Shown piece after piece: positions 50,314 through 62,144 of a DNA stretch of 64,000 bases. This DNA comes from Dickeya chrysanthemi NCPPB 402 (GTDB lineage: Bacteria; Pseudomonadota; Gammaproteobacteria; Enterobacterales; Enterobacteriaceae): assembly GCF_000406105.1 (NCBI RefSeq), contig NZ_CM001974.1, forward strand, positions 1,063,847-1,127,846, given 5' to 3'. Position 1 is the stretch's first letter. Every line of letters starts with the position of its first letter. A program made the translations under genes and the position numbers. The notes under the pieces are model-generated. The model saw nothing but the letters and a program-made list of their open reading frames with translations, was not told the origin of the DNA and made no database searches.

Positions 50314-51666
50314 TCAGCCGTTATCCACCGGCTTTTCTTTCGTCTGTTCAGCCGGGGTTTGGGCACTGGGTTGACGGCGTTTACCGATATTTTTGCTGTC
50401 GCGGTGACGCACTTTGACCTTCACCTTCTGCTTTTCTTTCTCTTTTTCTTTCTGCTCTTTGCGCTTAGCCAGCACTTTTTTCGATGGCTTACCGTTAGAT
50501 TTGGGACTTGGCGCGCGGGTACTCGGGCGTAATTCATCGACGACGCGCGCTTTCAATGGCTCGTTGAGATAACGGCCGACCTTTTCAAGCAGCAGATAGT
50601 CATGCGCCTCTACCAGCGAGATAGCGCAGCCTTTACGGCCCGCCCGCCCGGTACGCCCGATGCGATGCAGATAAACGTCGGAAGTACGAGGTAAATCGAA
50701 GTTGAACACGTGGCTGACGTCCTGAATATCCAGCCCGCGTGCGGCGACATCTGTAGCAACCAGCACTTTCACCCGGCCTTCGCTCAACCGTTTGATGGCT
50801 TCGTTGCGTTTAGCCTGCACCATTTCTCCTTCCAGGTAACAGGATTCGATGCCGGCAGAGCGCAACCAGTCTACCAGTTCATGCACCCGCTCGCGTTTGC
50901 GCACGAACACGATCGAACGGGTCACGTCCGGCTGTTTAAGCAGGTGGCTGAGTAGCGCTGTTTTGTGCTGAATGTCGTCAGCGCGATAGTACCATTGCAG
51001 AATTTTTTTACGCTCACGCCGCGACGGCTCGGCTTCTACTTTGATCGGGTCATTCAGCAGGCGTTCGGCAAAATCCTGAATAGCATCGCCTTCCAGCGTT
51101 GCGGAGAACAGCATGGTTTGCTTGCGCCAGCGGGTTTCACCGGCAATATGCTCGATGTCCTGAGCGAACCCCATGTCCAGCATGCGGTCTGCTTCATCCA
51201 GAATCAGGGTTTCTACTGCGCGACAGTCAAAATTCTCTTCTTTGATGTATTGCAACAGACGGCCGGTAGTGGCGACGACCACATCCTGATTTTCACTAAA
51301 TACTTCGGCGTGATTCATATAAGCCACGCCGCCGGTGATGGTCGCAATATCCAGATGGGTATGCGCGGCCAGCGCCCGAGCCTGATCCGCTACCTGCATC
51401 GCCAGTTCCCGGGTCGGTGTCAGAATCAGAATCCGCGGCGGACCGGATTTTTTACGTGGGAAATCCAGCAGGTGCTGTAAAACCGGCAGCAGATAGGCTG
51501 CGGTTTTACCGGTTCCGGTCGGTGCGGAGCCCAGTACATCCCGCCCTTCCATTGCCGGGGGAATGGCCTCGGCCTGAATAGCGGTCGGGCGGCTGAAGCC
51601 CATGTCGCGCAGGGCGTCAAGCAGGCTGTCATCAAGATCAAACTCGGAAAAATTGGTCGCAGTCAT
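50314..51666 (-). CDS. srmB: DEAD-box RNA helicase SrmB
   Basis: Assists early 50S ribosome assembly. Motifs: Q motif FSEFDLDD...RPTAIQ, APTGTGKT (I), PTRELAMQ (Ia), DEADRML (II), SATL (III), ATDVAARGLD (V) and HRIGRTGRAGR (VI). The C-terminal extension (about residues 375-450) is highly basic and Lys/Glu-rich, as expected for RNA binding. 450 residues. Divergent from trmN6, as in E. coli. Confidence 0.96.
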   Translation of the reverse strand: MTATNFSEFDLDDSLLDALRDMGFSRPTAIQAEAIPPAMEGRDVLGSAPTGTGKTAAYLLPVLQHLLDFPRKKSGPPRILILTPTRELAMQVADQARALAAHTHLDIATITGGVAYMNHAEVFSENQDVVVATTGRLLQYIKEENFDCRAVETLILDEADRMLDMGFAQDIEHIAGETRWRKQTMLFSATLEGDAIQDFAERLLNDPIKVEAEPSRRERKKILQWYYRADDIQHKTALLSHLLKQPDVTRSIVFVRKRERVHELVDWLRSAGIESCYLEGEMVQAKRNEAIKRLSEGRVKVLVATDVAARGLDIQDVSHVFNFDLPRTSDVYLHRIGRTGRAGRKGCAISLVEAHDYLLLEKVGRYLNEPLKARVVDELRPSTRAPSPKSNGKPSKKVLAKRKEQKEKEKEKQKVKVKVRHRDSKNIGKRRQPSAQTPAEQTKEKPVDNG

Positions 51667-51801
51667 GGTCTACCTCTGTTCGGGGCGCTGATTATAGACG
51701 CATTGGCGGGGTTGTTCATCTGTTTAAGCGGTATTCGCTACTTTTCCCAGGTGAATGTTTCTCCTATGCTAACCGCAGTTTGGCAACGACACGGCATAGT
51801 A

Positions 51802-52563
51802 ATGACCTTTCAGCAGCATACACCGGCTTTGCGTACCGGCGGATTTACTTTTAAACAGTTTTTTGTGGCGCATGACCGCTGCGCGATGAAAGTGGGCACC
51901 GACGGCGTGTTGCTGGGCGCATGGGCACCGTTGCGTGAGGAAACGCGGATACTTGATATCGGTTGCGGTTCCGGCCTGCTGGGCTTGATGCTGGCGCAAC
52001 GCAGCGGTGGGCGGTTTCCCATTGATGGTGTCGAATTGGACGCCGCCGCCAGCGCTCAGGCGGCGGACAATGCGGCGGCGTCGCCCTGGACTGACTGCAT
52101 CCGGATTTATCAGGCGGATATTGTTGGCTATGCCCAGACCGCGACACGGCGTTACTCTCTTATCGTGAGTAATCCACCGTATTTTTCCCCTGGTGTTGAT
52201 TGCGCTTCTGTACAGCGCGCGCAGGCGCGTTACACCACGACCCTGACGCACGACGCGTTATTGGATTGCGCCGGTCGGTTGCTTGAAGCTGATGGGCGAT
52301 TTTGCGTGGTATTGCCGGCGGTGTCGGCGGATGATTTTTTGGCGCTGGCGCAACGGTCGGCGTGGTGTGCTGATATCCGAGTCGATGTAGCGGACAGTGC
52401 GCGTCGGCCGGTCAATCGGGTGCTGCTGTCACTGCGGCGTGGAGGCGAATCGGAGATGAACGCGGTAGCGCTGAGTCGAACGTCGTTAATCATCCGTGAT
52501 GATGATCGACAATATTCGTCATCTTTTCAGGCTTTGACGCGGGATTTTTACTTGTCGATGTGA
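51802..52563 (+). CDS. trmN6: tRNA1(Val) (adenine(37)-N6)-methyltransferase
   Basis: Methylates A37 of the tRNA-Val with cmo5UAC anticodon, the species encoded three times at 44.7-45.0 kb. SAM site LDIGCGSGLLGLMLAQRS near residue 52 and the amino-methylase motif SNPPYF near 127. The domain begins RTGGFTFKQFFVAHDRCAMKVGTDG. The start is uncertain: 51802 fits family length (253 residues), while 51769 and 51703 are in frame. Also known as yfiC. Confidence 0.92.
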   Translation: MTFQQHTPALRTGGFTFKQFFVAHDRCAMKVGTDGVLLGAWAPLREETRILDIGCGSGLLGLMLAQRSGGRFPIDGVELDAAASAQAADNAAASPWTDCIRIYQADIVGYAQTATRRYSLIVSNPPYFSPGVDCASVQRAQARYTTTLTHDALLDCAGRLLEADGRFCVVLPAVSADDFLALAQRSAWCADIRVDVADSARRPVNRVLLSLRRGGESEMNAVALSRTSLIIRDDDRQYSSSFQALTRDFYLSM

Positions 52564-52660
52564 AAGGGGATGCAGGAAGGGAAACTTGATCCTGAGAAGC
52601 CCGTTTTTGCGCAGTAGGTGGGGTGTTGTGGGGCTGCCGGGGGAAACCCGGCAGGCGTGA

Positions 52661-54265
52661 TCAGGGATGAAGAATGGTGGGATGTGCGTTTTCCGAACGT
52701 TGTGGATAATCGAGCGTATAGTGCAAGCCGCGGCTCTCTTTACGTTCCAGCGCACAGCGCACAATCAGTTCCGCTACCTGCACCAGATTACGCAGCTCCA
52801 GCAGATTGTTGGAGAGGCGGAAGTGGACATAATACTCATGAATTTCCTGCTGAAGTAGCGTGATGCGCCGCAACGCACGCTCCAGCCTTTTGGTGGTGCG
52901 TACAATGCCGACGTAATCCCACATAAATAGCCGCAACTCGTGCCAGTTATGCTGAATCACGACCCGTTCATCTGAGTTTTCTACCTGACTTTCATCCCAA
53001 CGAGGCAGTGATTCCACCCGTGTTTTTTCAGGGAGATGTTGCAGAATGTCCTCGGCGGCTGACCAGCCATACACCAGACACTCCAGCAATGAGTTGGACG
53101 CCATGCGGTTTGCACCGTGTAAGCCGGTGTAACTGACTTCACCAATCGCATACAGACCATCAAGGTCGGTGCGCCCTTGCTGGTCAACCACCACGCCGCC
53201 GCAGGTGTAATGCGCCGCGGGAACGACGGGGATCGGTTCCCGGGTCAGGTCAATCCCCAGCGACAGCAGCTTCTCGTAAATAGTCGGGAAGTGCTGTGTA
53301 ATAAAATCCGCCGGTTTATGGCTGATATCCAGATACATACAATCAACGCCCAACCGTTTCATTTCGTGATCGATAGCCCGGGCGACAATATCCCGCGGTG
53401 CCAGTTCCGCCCGTTTATCAAAGTCAGGCATGAAACGGCTGCCGTCCGGCCGCGTTAACCAGGCCCCTTCGCCGCGCAGCGCTTCCGTCAGCAAAAAATT
53501 GCGTGCCTGCGGATGATAAAGGCAAGTGGGATGGAACTGATTGAACTCCATATTGGCTACCCGGCAGCCTGCACGCCAGGCCATGGCGATGCCGTCACCG
53601 GAGGAAATGTCGGGGTTGGTGGTGTACTGGTAAACCTTGGCGGCGCCGCCGGTGGCGAGTACAACCGCTTTAGCGCTGCACGATTCGACATGTTCTTTTT
53701 CGCGGTTCCAGAGGTACGCGCCGACGACCCGTTTGTGGCCCGGTAAACCGAGCTTGCTGGAGGTGATCAAATCGACGGCGTTGCAGCGTTCCAGCAAAAC
53801 AATGTTGGGGTGCTGTCTTGCCTGGCTGACCAGAGTGGTTTCCACTGCCTTGCCCGTGGCGTCTGCTGCATGCAGGATGCGACGATGACTGTGACCGCCT
53901 TCGCGCGTGAGATGGTAGCGGGGTTCGCCGTGCGGTGCGGTTTCGGTATCAAATAACACACCTTGATCGATCAGCCATTGCACGCAATGACGCGCGTTAC
54001 GGGCAATAAACGATACCGCTTCCCTATCGCATAACCCATCGCCGGCAATCAGGGTATCGTTGATGTGGGCGTCGATGCTGTCGGTTTCATCGAATACGGC
54101 GGCGATGCCACCCTGAGCGTAAAAGGTCGCACTTTCAGCGAGCGGCCCTTTGCTCAGCACCATCACTCGGGCATGAGGAGCCAGGCGTAACGCCAGTGAT
54201 AACCCGGCGGCGCCGCTGCCGATAATCAGCACATCGCAATCGTAGTCTGTAACGGAAGACATCAT
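52661..54265 (-). CDS. nadB: L-aspartate oxidase
   Basis: FAD enzyme that makes iminoaspartate, the first step of NAD biosynthesis. FAD-binding [18 protein letters not shown] near residue 13, substrate region [12 protein letters not shown] near 242 and [16 protein letters not shown] near 340 match the fumarate reductase/aspartate oxidase family. 534 residues. Two ATGs in tandem (54265, 54262). It is divergent from rpoE, the conserved enterobacterial arrangement. Confidence 0.97.
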   Translation of the reverse strand: MMSSVTDYDCDVLIIGSGAAGLSLALRLAPHARVMVLSKGPLAESATFYAQGGIAAVFDETDSIDAHINDTLIAGDGLCDREAVSFIARNARHCVQWLIDQGVLFDTETAPHGEPRYHLTREGGHSHRRILHAADATGKAVETTLVSQARQHPNIVLLERCNAVDLITSSKLGLPGHKRVVGAYLWNREKEHVESCSAKAVVLATGGAAKVYQYTTNPDISSGDGIAMAWRAGCRVANMEFNQFHPTCLYHPQARNFLLTEALRGEGAWLTRPDGSRFMPDFDKRAELAPRDIVARAIDHEMKRLGVDCMYLDISHKPADFITQHFPTIYEKLLSLGIDLTREPIPVVPAAHYTCGGVVVDQQGRTDLDGLYAIGEVSYTGLHGANRMASNSLLECLVYGWSAAEDILQHLPEKTRVESLPRWDESQVENSDERVVIQHNWHELRLFMWDYVGIVRTTKRLERALRRITLLQQEIHEYYVHFRLSNNLLELRNLVQVAELIVRCALERKESRGLHYTLDYPQRSENAHPTILHP

Positions 54266-54617
54266 GGTCGTTGTTTAATTTATAAAACGGTATTTTTGAA
54301 TCTAGCACATTATTTATCTTAAATGCATTTAAATGTTTAGCGAATTAAACACTGCGGCTGGTGAATGATGGATCGGGGTGCCAGCGACGGGCTTTTGACG
54401 TATGATTTCTCCGTTAGTGAGGGAGCGTGGTGAGAATAAAACCCCACAGAGCGGCACGGCGACATGCAACGCGTATCCGAAAGATGCAAAAAGCGTCATG
54501 TAGCGGAACTTTATGACATAAAAAGACTCCAAGCCGGTGCTTGCTCGATTTCAAATATATGGCTGGCAGTACGTGACTTAGGCGTGGTGACACGGTTTTG
54601 GGGAGACATGATCTCGG
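54266..54617. other. nadB-rpoE regulatory spacer
   Basis: 352 bp between divergent starts. It contains a small open frame overlapping the rpoE start and a sigma-E promoter, listed separately. The left half is AT-rich (54290-54350) and probably holds the nadB promoter. No other gene is evident. Confidence 0.6.
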
Positions 54618-54652
54618 ATGAGCGAGCAGTTAGCGGATCAGGTGCTGGTTGA
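54464..54652 (+). CDS. Possible rpoE leader peptide (RseD-like)
   Basis: A 62-codon open frame beginning MQRVSERCKKRHVAEL that runs through the rpoE leader and stops 34 bp inside rpoE in another frame. E. coli has an upstream frame, rseD, in this position whose translation is coupled to rpoE. No strong ribosome-binding site precedes the ATG. The sigma-E promoter lies inside the frame, so only longer transcripts would carry the whole of it. Confidence 0.4.
   Translation: MQRVSERCKKRHVAELYDIKRLQAGACSISNIWLAVRDLGVVTRFWGDMISDERAVSGSGAG
54505..54532 (+). promoter_or_regulatory. Sigma-E autoregulated promoter of rpoE
   Basis: -35 GGAACTT (54505-54511), 16-bp spacer, -10 TCCAA (54528-54532). It closely follows the layout of the E. 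coli rpoE promoter (GGAACTT-N16-TCTAA), allowing positive feedback. Confidence 0.75.
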
Positions 54653-55193
54653 ACGGGTCCAGAAAGGCGACAGAAAGGCGTTTAATTTACTGGTCGTTCG
54701 TTATCAGCATAAAGTGGCGAGTCTGGTATCGCGTTACGTTCCTGCCGGGGATGTACCCGATGTGGTGCAGGAGTCGTTTATCAAAGCCTATCGCGCGCTG
54801 GAATCGTTTCGTGGCGAGAGTGCCTTTTACACCTGGCTATATCGTATTGCCGTGAACACGGCGAAGAATTATCTGGTGGCTCAGGGGCGGCGTCCCCCTT
54901 CCAGTGATGTGGACGCCAATGACGCAGAAAATTACGAAAATGCCAGTGCGTTGAAAGAAATATCGAACCCTGAGAATTTAATGTTGTCTGAGGAGTTACG
55001 ACGGATCGTTTTCCAGACTATCGAGTCATTGCCCGAAGATTTGCGACTGGCGATTACGCTGCGTGAACTGGATGGGCTGAGTTATGAGGAAATTGCCGAC
55101 ATCATGGATTGCCCGGTCGGTACTGTTCGCTCGCGCATATTCCGCGCACGGGAAGCGATTGATAATAAAGTGCAACCGCTTATTCAGCGTTAG
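54618..55193 (+). CDS. rpoE: RNA polymerase sigma-E factor
   Basis: ECF sigma factor for envelope stress. Region 2 spans about residues 20-95 (YQHKVASLVSRYVPAGDVPDVVQ, ESFRGESAFYTWLYRIA), and region 4 lies about 130-185 (RLAITLRELDGLSYEEIADI, CPVGTVRSRIFRARE). 191 residues, the E. coli length. It heads rpoE-rseABC and is held inactive by RseA. Confidence 0.98.
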   Translation: MSEQLADQVLVERVQKGDRKAFNLLVVRYQHKVASLVSRYVPAGDVPDVVQESFIKAYRALESFRGESAFYTWLYRIAVNTAKNYLVAQGRRPPSSDVDANDAENYENASALKEISNPENLMLSEELRRIVFQTIESLPEDLRLAITLRELDGLSYEEIADIMDCPVGTVRSRIFRAREAIDNKVQPLIQR

Positions 55194-55242
55194 CTTGTTC
55201 TTAACGTTACTCATGACGGGTTTGACAAGGTAAGGTGAAGTT

Positions 55243-55908
55243 ATGCAGAAAGAAGAACTTTCCGCTTTAATGGACGGTGAAGCAGTAGACAATGCGTTGC
55301 TGAGCACCTTGTCCAAAGACGACGAGCTGCAGCAAAGCTGGCAGCGTTACCATCTGGTACGTGACGCGCTGCGGGGCGACGTTAGTGAAACGTTGATGCA
55401 CGTTGATGTCGCTGCACGCGTGGCAGCCGCTCTCGAACAGGAACCCGTGCAGTTCAAGGCGCAGGTGGTGCCGGAGTCTCAGCCGCATCCTCGTTCCTGG
55501 CAGGCTTTGCCGTTCTGGCATAAAGTTCGTCCGCTCGCCAGTCATCTGACGCAAATTGGTGTGGCCGCGTGCGTTTCGCTGGCAGTGATTGTTGGTGTTC
55601 AGCACTACCAGCAAAGCAACGTGGTGAGCGACAATATGGCCGAAGCGACGCCGGCGCTGAGTACTTTGCCGGTGATGGGCGGTTCGGCGTCCCCGGTTAG
55701 CCTGAGTGTGCCGGCTGAGAACAGCGCAGTGCACACCGGGCAGCGTCAGATGCAGGCGCAACATGAACGCATTAATGCGTTGCTGCAGGATTATGAATTG
55801 CAGCGCCGCGTGCATTCCGATCAGCTCCAGTTGCAGCCGCAAGGGAGCCAGCAGCAGGCCGCCGTACAGGTGCCCGGTACTCAGTCATTAGGAATTCAAC
55901 CGCAGTAA
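55243..55908 (+). CDS. rseA: Anti-sigma-E factor RseA
   Basis: Single-pass inner-membrane anti-sigma factor. The N-terminal sigma-binding domain starts MQKEELSALMDGE. The transmembrane helix IGVAACVSLAVIVGVQHY (about residues 105-122) contains the Ala-Cys RseP cleavage site. The periplasmic SPVSLSVP segment corresponds to the DegS cleavage region. 221 residues. Its stop overlaps the rseB start by one base (TAATG). Confidence 0.96.
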   Translation: MQKEELSALMDGEAVDNALLSTLSKDDELQQSWQRYHLVRDALRGDVSETLMHVDVAARVAAALEQEPVQFKAQVVPESQPHPRSWQALPFWHKVRPLASHLTQIGVAACVSLAVIVGVQHYQQSNVVSDNMAEATPALSTLPVMGGSASPVSLSVPAENSAVHTGQRQMQAQHERINALLQDYELQRRVHSDQLQLQPQGSQQQAAVQVPGTQSLGIQPQ

Positions 55909-56858
55909 TGAAGCGCTCCTGGTTTGCCGCATGTGTATTGCTGGGCAGCCTGTCTTATTCCTCTCTCGCCCCGGCAAGCGATTCCGGGGCGTTGTTGCAG
56001 CAGATGAGCAGCGCCAGCCGGTCATTGAACTATGAAATTTACTACATCAGTGTTTCCCGGCAGGGCATTGAATCGTTACGTTACCGTCATACGGTGCAAA
56101 ATGGCGAAACACGGGCTGAACTTATTCATCTGGACGGTCCGAAGCGTGAAGTCATTCAGCGCGGCGGCGATGTCAGCTATTTCGAGGCTGATGCCGAACC
56201 GTTCACCTTGTCGGGTGATCACATTGTCGATTCGTTGCCTGCGCTGATTTTTGCCAATATCGAGCGGCTTTCCTCTTATTACGATTTTATCCCTACCGGT
56301 CGTATCCGCCTGGCTGATCGTCAGGGCGATGTGGTGAGAATCGTTTCCCGGGATGGGACGCGTTTTAGCTATATCATTTGCCTTGATGCGGAGTCGCGCT
56401 TGCCGTTACGGGTTGATCTGCTCGATCAAAACGGCGAGTTATTGGAACAGTTCCGGGCTATTTCCGTTACGGTAGATAAAAATGTGCAGTTGGACATGAA
56501 GCCGTTGGATAAAGTCAGCCAGCCGCCGTCGCTCAGTATTCCCTCGACTTCTCACGCCGATTTTAACTGGATGCCGGAATGGTTGCCCGTCGGCGTGCAA
56601 GAAGTATCACGTAGCCAGCGGCAACTGCCGGGAGTGAACGGCCTGGCGGAATCGCGGCTATATAGTGATGGATTGTTTAGCTTTTCCGTCAATATCAGCC
56701 CGGTGGGTGAAAATCACCCCGACCAGAATGCCTCGCTGGGTCGCAGGACTATTCATACCGAAGTACGGGATAACCGTGAAATCACCGTGATTGGCGAATT
56801 ACCGTTGGCAACGGCCAAGCGTATCGCCGATAACGTGCTTTTCAAGGCGCAGCCATGA
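55908..56858 (+). CDS. rseB: Sigma-E regulatory protein RseB
   Basis: Periplasmic protein that binds RseA and shields it from DegS, releasing it when lipopolysaccharide intermediates accumulate. Signal peptide 1-23 (ends near APAS). The MucB/RseB large lipid-pocket domain comes first and the small RseA-binding domain second (from about residue 215). 316 residues. Overlaps rseC by 4 bp (ATGA). Confidence 0.95.
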   Translation: MKRSWFAACVLLGSLSYSSLAPASDSGALLQQMSSASRSLNYEIYYISVSRQGIESLRYRHTVQNGETRAELIHLDGPKREVIQRGGDVSYFEADAEPFTLSGDHIVDSLPALIFANIERLSSYYDFIPTGRIRLADRQGDVVRIVSRDGTRFSYIICLDAESRLPLRVDLLDQNGELLEQFRAISVTVDKNVQLDMKPLDKVSQPPSLSIPSTSHADFNWMPEWLPVGVQEVSRSQRQLPGVNGLAESRLYSDGLFSFSVNISPVGENHPDQNASLGRRTIHTEVRDNREITVIGELPLATAKRIADNVLFKAQP

Positions 56859-57325
56859 TTAAAGAATGGGCAACGGTAGTGTCGTGGCAGGCCGGGGTAG
56901 CGGTGTTACATTGTGAACAACGTTCCGGCTGCCAGGGGTGCCAGTCCCGCTCATCATGCGGAACCGGCCTGCTTAACCAAATTGGCGGTGCGGCGACGCA
57001 TCAACTGACCGTTCCGTATGCGCAACCGCTACTCCCCGGTCAACGGGTGGAAGTCGGTCTGGCGGAATCGAGCCTGTTGCGTTCGGCGATGCTGGTTTAC
57101 CTGTTGCCGTTACTGGGGCTGATGCTGGGAGCCGCCTTGATGCAATACTGGCTGAACAGCGAACCGGCAACCGTGGCGGGAGCATTTGCTGGTGTGGCGC
57201 TGAGTTTCGCCGTAGTGAAGCGTTTATCAGCAAAAATCGGCAATAATCAACGTTATCAGCCGGTCATTCTGCTGGTTTCGTTGCCGGAAAATCTGTTGCG
57301 AACCGATATGACGCCCGAGCGTTGA
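56855..57325 (+). CDS. rseC: RseC/MucC family protein
   Basis: Small inner-membrane protein of 156 residues. The N-terminal Cys cluster CEQRSGCQGCQSRSSCG suggests a metal or Fe-S site. Two transmembrane helices follow (about 75-95 and 103-125). It has been linked to SoxR reduction and to sigma-E control, with a minor effect in E. coli. Last gene of the rpoE operon. Confidence 0.93.
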   Translation: MIKEWATVVSWQAGVAVLHCEQRSGCQGCQSRSSCGTGLLNQIGGAATHQLTVPYAQPLLPGQRVEVGLAESSLLRSAMLVYLLPLLGLMLGAALMQYWLNSEPATVAGAFAGVALSFAVVKRLSAKIGNNQRYQPVILLVSLPENLLRTDMTPER

Positions 57326-57329
57326 AAGG

Positions 57330-57375
57330 CAGCCAGCCAGCGGGGAGGCTGCCTGTTATCGGTTTGATTTTTTCT
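57330..57375 (+). terminator. Probable terminator after rseC
   Basis: GGCAGCC / GGCTGCC stem with a loop of about 12 nt, followed at some distance by GATTTTTTCTTTT. Confidence 0.5.
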
Positions 57376-57584
57376 TTTAATGACTTTTTACCTCTGCTTT
57401 CATCTTCTCATCCATAACCTTGCCATAATCAAAGAATTGATTCGATGCGCCATGACTAGGTTTTCCACCGTATGGCATGTAGAATGCTGCGATTCAGGTA
57501 TATGACAGTAGCTATGGCTGTCATCACATTGCGCATGCCGTTCGGCAAGAATTTCAGAAATACCAAGGTAGAAAAACTTTTATA

Positions 57585-59384
57585 ATGAAGCATATACGAA
57601 ATTTCTCCATTATTGCTCACATCGACCACGGTAAGTCGACGCTCTCTGATCGCATCATCCAAATTTGTGGTGGCTTGTCCGAACGTGAAATGGAGGCGCA
57701 AGTGCTGGACTCCATGGATCTGGAGCGTGAGCGTGGTATCACCATCAAGGCTCAGAGCGTGACGCTGGATTACAAGGCTTCCGACGGCCAGACTTACCAA
57801 CTGAACTTTATCGATACCCCCGGACATGTCGACTTCTCCTATGAGGTTTCCCGCTCTCTGGCTGCCTGTGAAGGGGCATTGCTGGTAGTGGATGCCGGGC
57901 AAGGGGTTGAAGCACAGACGCTGGCTAACTGCTACACCGCGATTGAAATGGATCTGGAAGTGGTGCCGGTTCTGAACAAGATTGACCTGCCGGCTGCCGA
58001 TCCTGATCGCGTTAGCCAGGAAATCGAAGACATCGTGGGTATTGATGCGACCGACGCAGTGCGCTGCTCCGCGAAAACCGGTGTCGGCGTACCGGATGTG
58101 CTGGAACGTCTGGTGCGCGATATCCCACCGCCGGAAGGGGATCCGGAAGCGCCGTTGCAGGCGCTGATCATTGACTCCTGGTTTGATAACTATCTGGGCG
58201 TGGTGTCATTGATCCGTATTAAAAACGGTACGTTGCGCAAAGGCGATAAAGTCAAAGTCATGAGCACCGGTCAGGTGTATAACGCTGAGCGTCTGGGTAT
58301 TTTCACCCCCAAACAGGTGGACCGCGATGCGTTGCAGTGCGGTGAGGTCGGCTGGTTAGTGTGTGCGATTAAAGACATTTTGGGCGCACCGGTAGGCGAT
58401 ACTCTGACGCTGGCGCGTAAGTCCGCCGAAACGCCGTTGCCGGGCTTTAAAAAGGTCAAACCGCAGGTCTATGCTGGCCTGTTCCCAATCAGTTCCGACG
58501 ACTATGAAGCCTTCCGCGATGCGCTGGGCAAACTCAGCCTGAACGATGCGTCGCTGTTTTACGAACCGGAAAGCTCTACCGCGCTGGGCTTTGGTTTCCG
58601 CTGTGGTTTCCTGGGGCTGTTGCACATGGAGATCATTCAGGAGCGCCTGGAGCGTGAATACGATCTTGACCTGATCACCACGGCGCCGACGGTTGTCTAC
58701 GAGGTGAAAACCACCAGCAACGAAGTCATCTATGTCGACAGCCCGTCCAAACTGCCGCCGGTCAATAACATCGAAGAATTGCGTGAGCCGATTGCCGAAT
58801 GTCACATGCTGTTGCCGCAGGAATATCTGGGTAATGTGATTACCTTGTGCGTGGAAAAACGCGGCGTGCAGACCAATATGGTTTATCACGGCAATCAGGT
58901 GGCGCTGACCTATGACATTCCGATGGCGGAAGTGGTGCTCGACTTCTTCGATCGCCTTAAATCCACCTCGCGCGGTTATGCCTCGCTGGATTACGGTTTC
59001 AAACGTTTCCAGGCATCGGACATGGTGCGTGTGGACGTGCTGATTAACGGTGAACGCGTGGATGCGTTGGCGTTGATCACCCACCGGGATAACTCGATGT
59101 ACCGCGGTCGCGAGCTGGTGGAAAAAATGAAAGATCTGATCCCGCGTCAGCAGTTCGATATCGCGATTCAGGCAGCGATCGGCAACCATATTATTGCCCG
59201 TTCCACCGTAAAACAGCTGCGCAAGAACGTTCTGGCGAAATGTTATGGTGGCGACGTCAGCCGTAAGAAGAAACTGCTGCAGAAACAGAAGGAAGGGAAA
59301 AAACGCATGAAGCAGGTAGGGAATGTCGAGCTGCCGCAGGAAGCGTTTTTGGCCATTCTGCATGTCGGAAAAGAAAGCAAATAA
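57585..59384 (+). CDS. lepA: Elongation factor 4 (LepA)
   Basis: Ribosome-binding GTPase linked to back-translocation and initiation quality. G1 [13 protein letters not shown] near residue 10, G3 DTPGHVDF near 75, G4 NKIDLP near 131, then EF-G-like domains and the LepA-specific C-terminal domain ending LHVGKESK. 599 residues, as in E. coli. lepB follows 15 bp later in the same operon. The 259-bp leader upstream holds the rseC terminator and no other gene. Confidence 0.97.
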   Translation: MKHIRNFSIIAHIDHGKSTLSDRIIQICGGLSEREMEAQVLDSMDLERERGITIKAQSVTLDYKASDGQTYQLNFIDTPGHVDFSYEVSRSLAACEGALLVVDAGQGVEAQTLANCYTAIEMDLEVVPVLNKIDLPAADPDRVSQEIEDIVGIDATDAVRCSAKTGVGVPDVLERLVRDIPPPEGDPEAPLQALIIDSWFDNYLGVVSLIRIKNGTLRKGDKVKVMSTGQVYNAERLGIFTPKQVDRDALQCGEVGWLVCAIKDILGAPVGDTLTLARKSAETPLPGFKKVKPQVYAGLFPISSDDYEAFRDALGKLSLNDASLFYEPESSTALGFGFRCGFLGLLHMEIIQERLEREYDLDLITTAPTVVYEVKTTSNEVIYVDSPSKLPPVNNIEELREPIAECHMLLPQEYLGNVITLCVEKRGVQTNMVYHGNQVALTYDIPMAEVVLDFFDRLKSTSRGYASLDYGFKRFQASDMVRVDVLINGERVDALALITHRDNSMYRGRELVEKMKDLIPRQQFDIAIQAAIGNHIIARSTVKQLRKNVLAKCYGGDVSRKKKLLQKQKEGKKRMKQVGNVELPQEAFLAILHVGKESK

Positions 59385-59399
59385 CCCTGAGGAGTTGGC

Positions 59400-60368
59400 A
59401 TGGCCAATATGTTTGCCCTGATTTTGGCATTGGCGACGCTGGTGACCGGTGTAGTCTGGTGTCTGGAGCGGTTTAAATGGGCGCCGGCGCGGCGTGCCAA
59501 GATTTCTGCGCTGAGCCAGCAGATTAATGGTGCTGTCGACGAGAAAACGCTGGCGAACAGCATCAAACAGCCGGGGTGGATTGAAACGTTCGCGTCTGTT
59601 TTCCCGGTGCTGGCACTGGTGTTTGTCGTGCGTTCATTCATTTTTGAACCGTTTCAGATTCCTTCCGGTTCAATGATGCCGACGTTGCTGATCGGGGATT
59701 TCATTCTGGTCGAAAAGTTTGCTTATGGCATCAAAGATCCGATAACGCAAACGACTCTGATTGAAACAGGGCATCCAAAGCGTGGCGATATTGCGGTATT
59801 CAAGTACCCGGAGAATCCACGGCTGGACTACATCAAACGTGTTGTGGGGCTGCCGGGCGATCGTGTGAGTTATGACCCTATCGCTAAGCAGGTCACGATT
59901 CAGCCGGGGTGCGGCGACAAGCCGAGTTGCAGTAGCGCTTTGCCGGTGACTTACAGCAATGTCGAGCCCAGCGATTTTGTGCAGACGTTCAGCGGGAGTG
60001 GCCGCGAGATGACCAGTGGTTTTTATCAGATTCCGGTTGGCCAGAAAAGCGAAGGTATTCGCATGGCGATCCGCAAGGAAACGCTGGGCGACGTGACGCA
60101 TAGCATTCTTGCAGTACCCGGCGCTCAGGATCAACTGGGGCTTTACTATCAGCAAGTCCGTCAGTCGCTGGGAAATTGGGTGGTGCCGGCCGGTCATTAC
60201 TTCATGATGGGGGATAACCGCGATAACAGCGCCGACAGCCGTTACTGGGGATTCGTTCCGGAGCGGAATTTGGTAGGTAAGGCAACGGCCATCTGGATGA
60301 GTTTTGAAAAACAGGAAGGTGAATGGCCTACCGGCGTGCGTTTAAGCCGCATTGGCGGTATTCATTAA
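59400..60368 (+). CDS. lepB: Signal peptidase I
   Basis: Inner-membrane protease that removes signal peptides from exported proteins. Two N-terminal transmembrane helices (about 4-22 and 62-80), catalytic Ser91 in PSGSMMPTL, catalytic Lys in YIKRVVGLPGD near 146, and the MGDNRDNSADSR box near 273. 322 residues. Confidence 0.97.
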   Translation: MANMFALILALATLVTGVVWCLERFKWAPARRAKISALSQQINGAVDEKTLANSIKQPGWIETFASVFPVLALVFVVRSFIFEPFQIPSGSMMPTLLIGDFILVEKFAYGIKDPITQTTLIETGHPKRGDIAVFKYPENPRLDYIKRVVGLPGDRVSYDPIAKQVTIQPGCGDKPSCSSALPVTYSNVEPSDFVQTFSGSGREMTSGFYQIPVGQKSEGIRMAIRKETLGDVTHSILAVPGAQDQLGLYYQQVRQSLGNWVVPAGHYFMMGDNRDNSADSRYWGFVPERNLVGKATAIWMSFEKQEGEWPTGVRLSRIGGIH

Positions 60369-60436
60369 TCGAATGTAAATAAACTCGCAGCATATTTGCG
60401 ACTTCCGTTGTAGAATATTTCTGAATAATAAATGCT

Positions 60437-60454
60437 GGCTCCCGGGCGGGAGCC
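60437..60454 (+). promoter_or_regulatory. Hairpin in the rnc leader
   Basis: Perfect 7-bp stem GGCTCCC / GGGAGCC with a 4-nt loop about 100 nt before rnc. It may end lepAB transcripts weakly or, as in E. coli, form part of the structured leader that RNase III cuts to limit its own synthesis. Confidence 0.45.
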
Positions 60455-60547
60455 ACTGCAAACGAAACAGTTTTGACTTAATTCAGTGGCAAGGCAGGGC
60501 TGTTCCGTATGCTGTTGTTTAAAAAGGCATTATAGATCTATTGGTAA

Positions 60548-62133
<1,586 letters not shown>

Positions 62134-62144
62134 GGCTCGCGCCG

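Noticed and set aside
58356..59363. 335-codon minus-strand frame inside lepA
   Set aside because: Same antisense artefact; lepA covers it fully and is clearly real.
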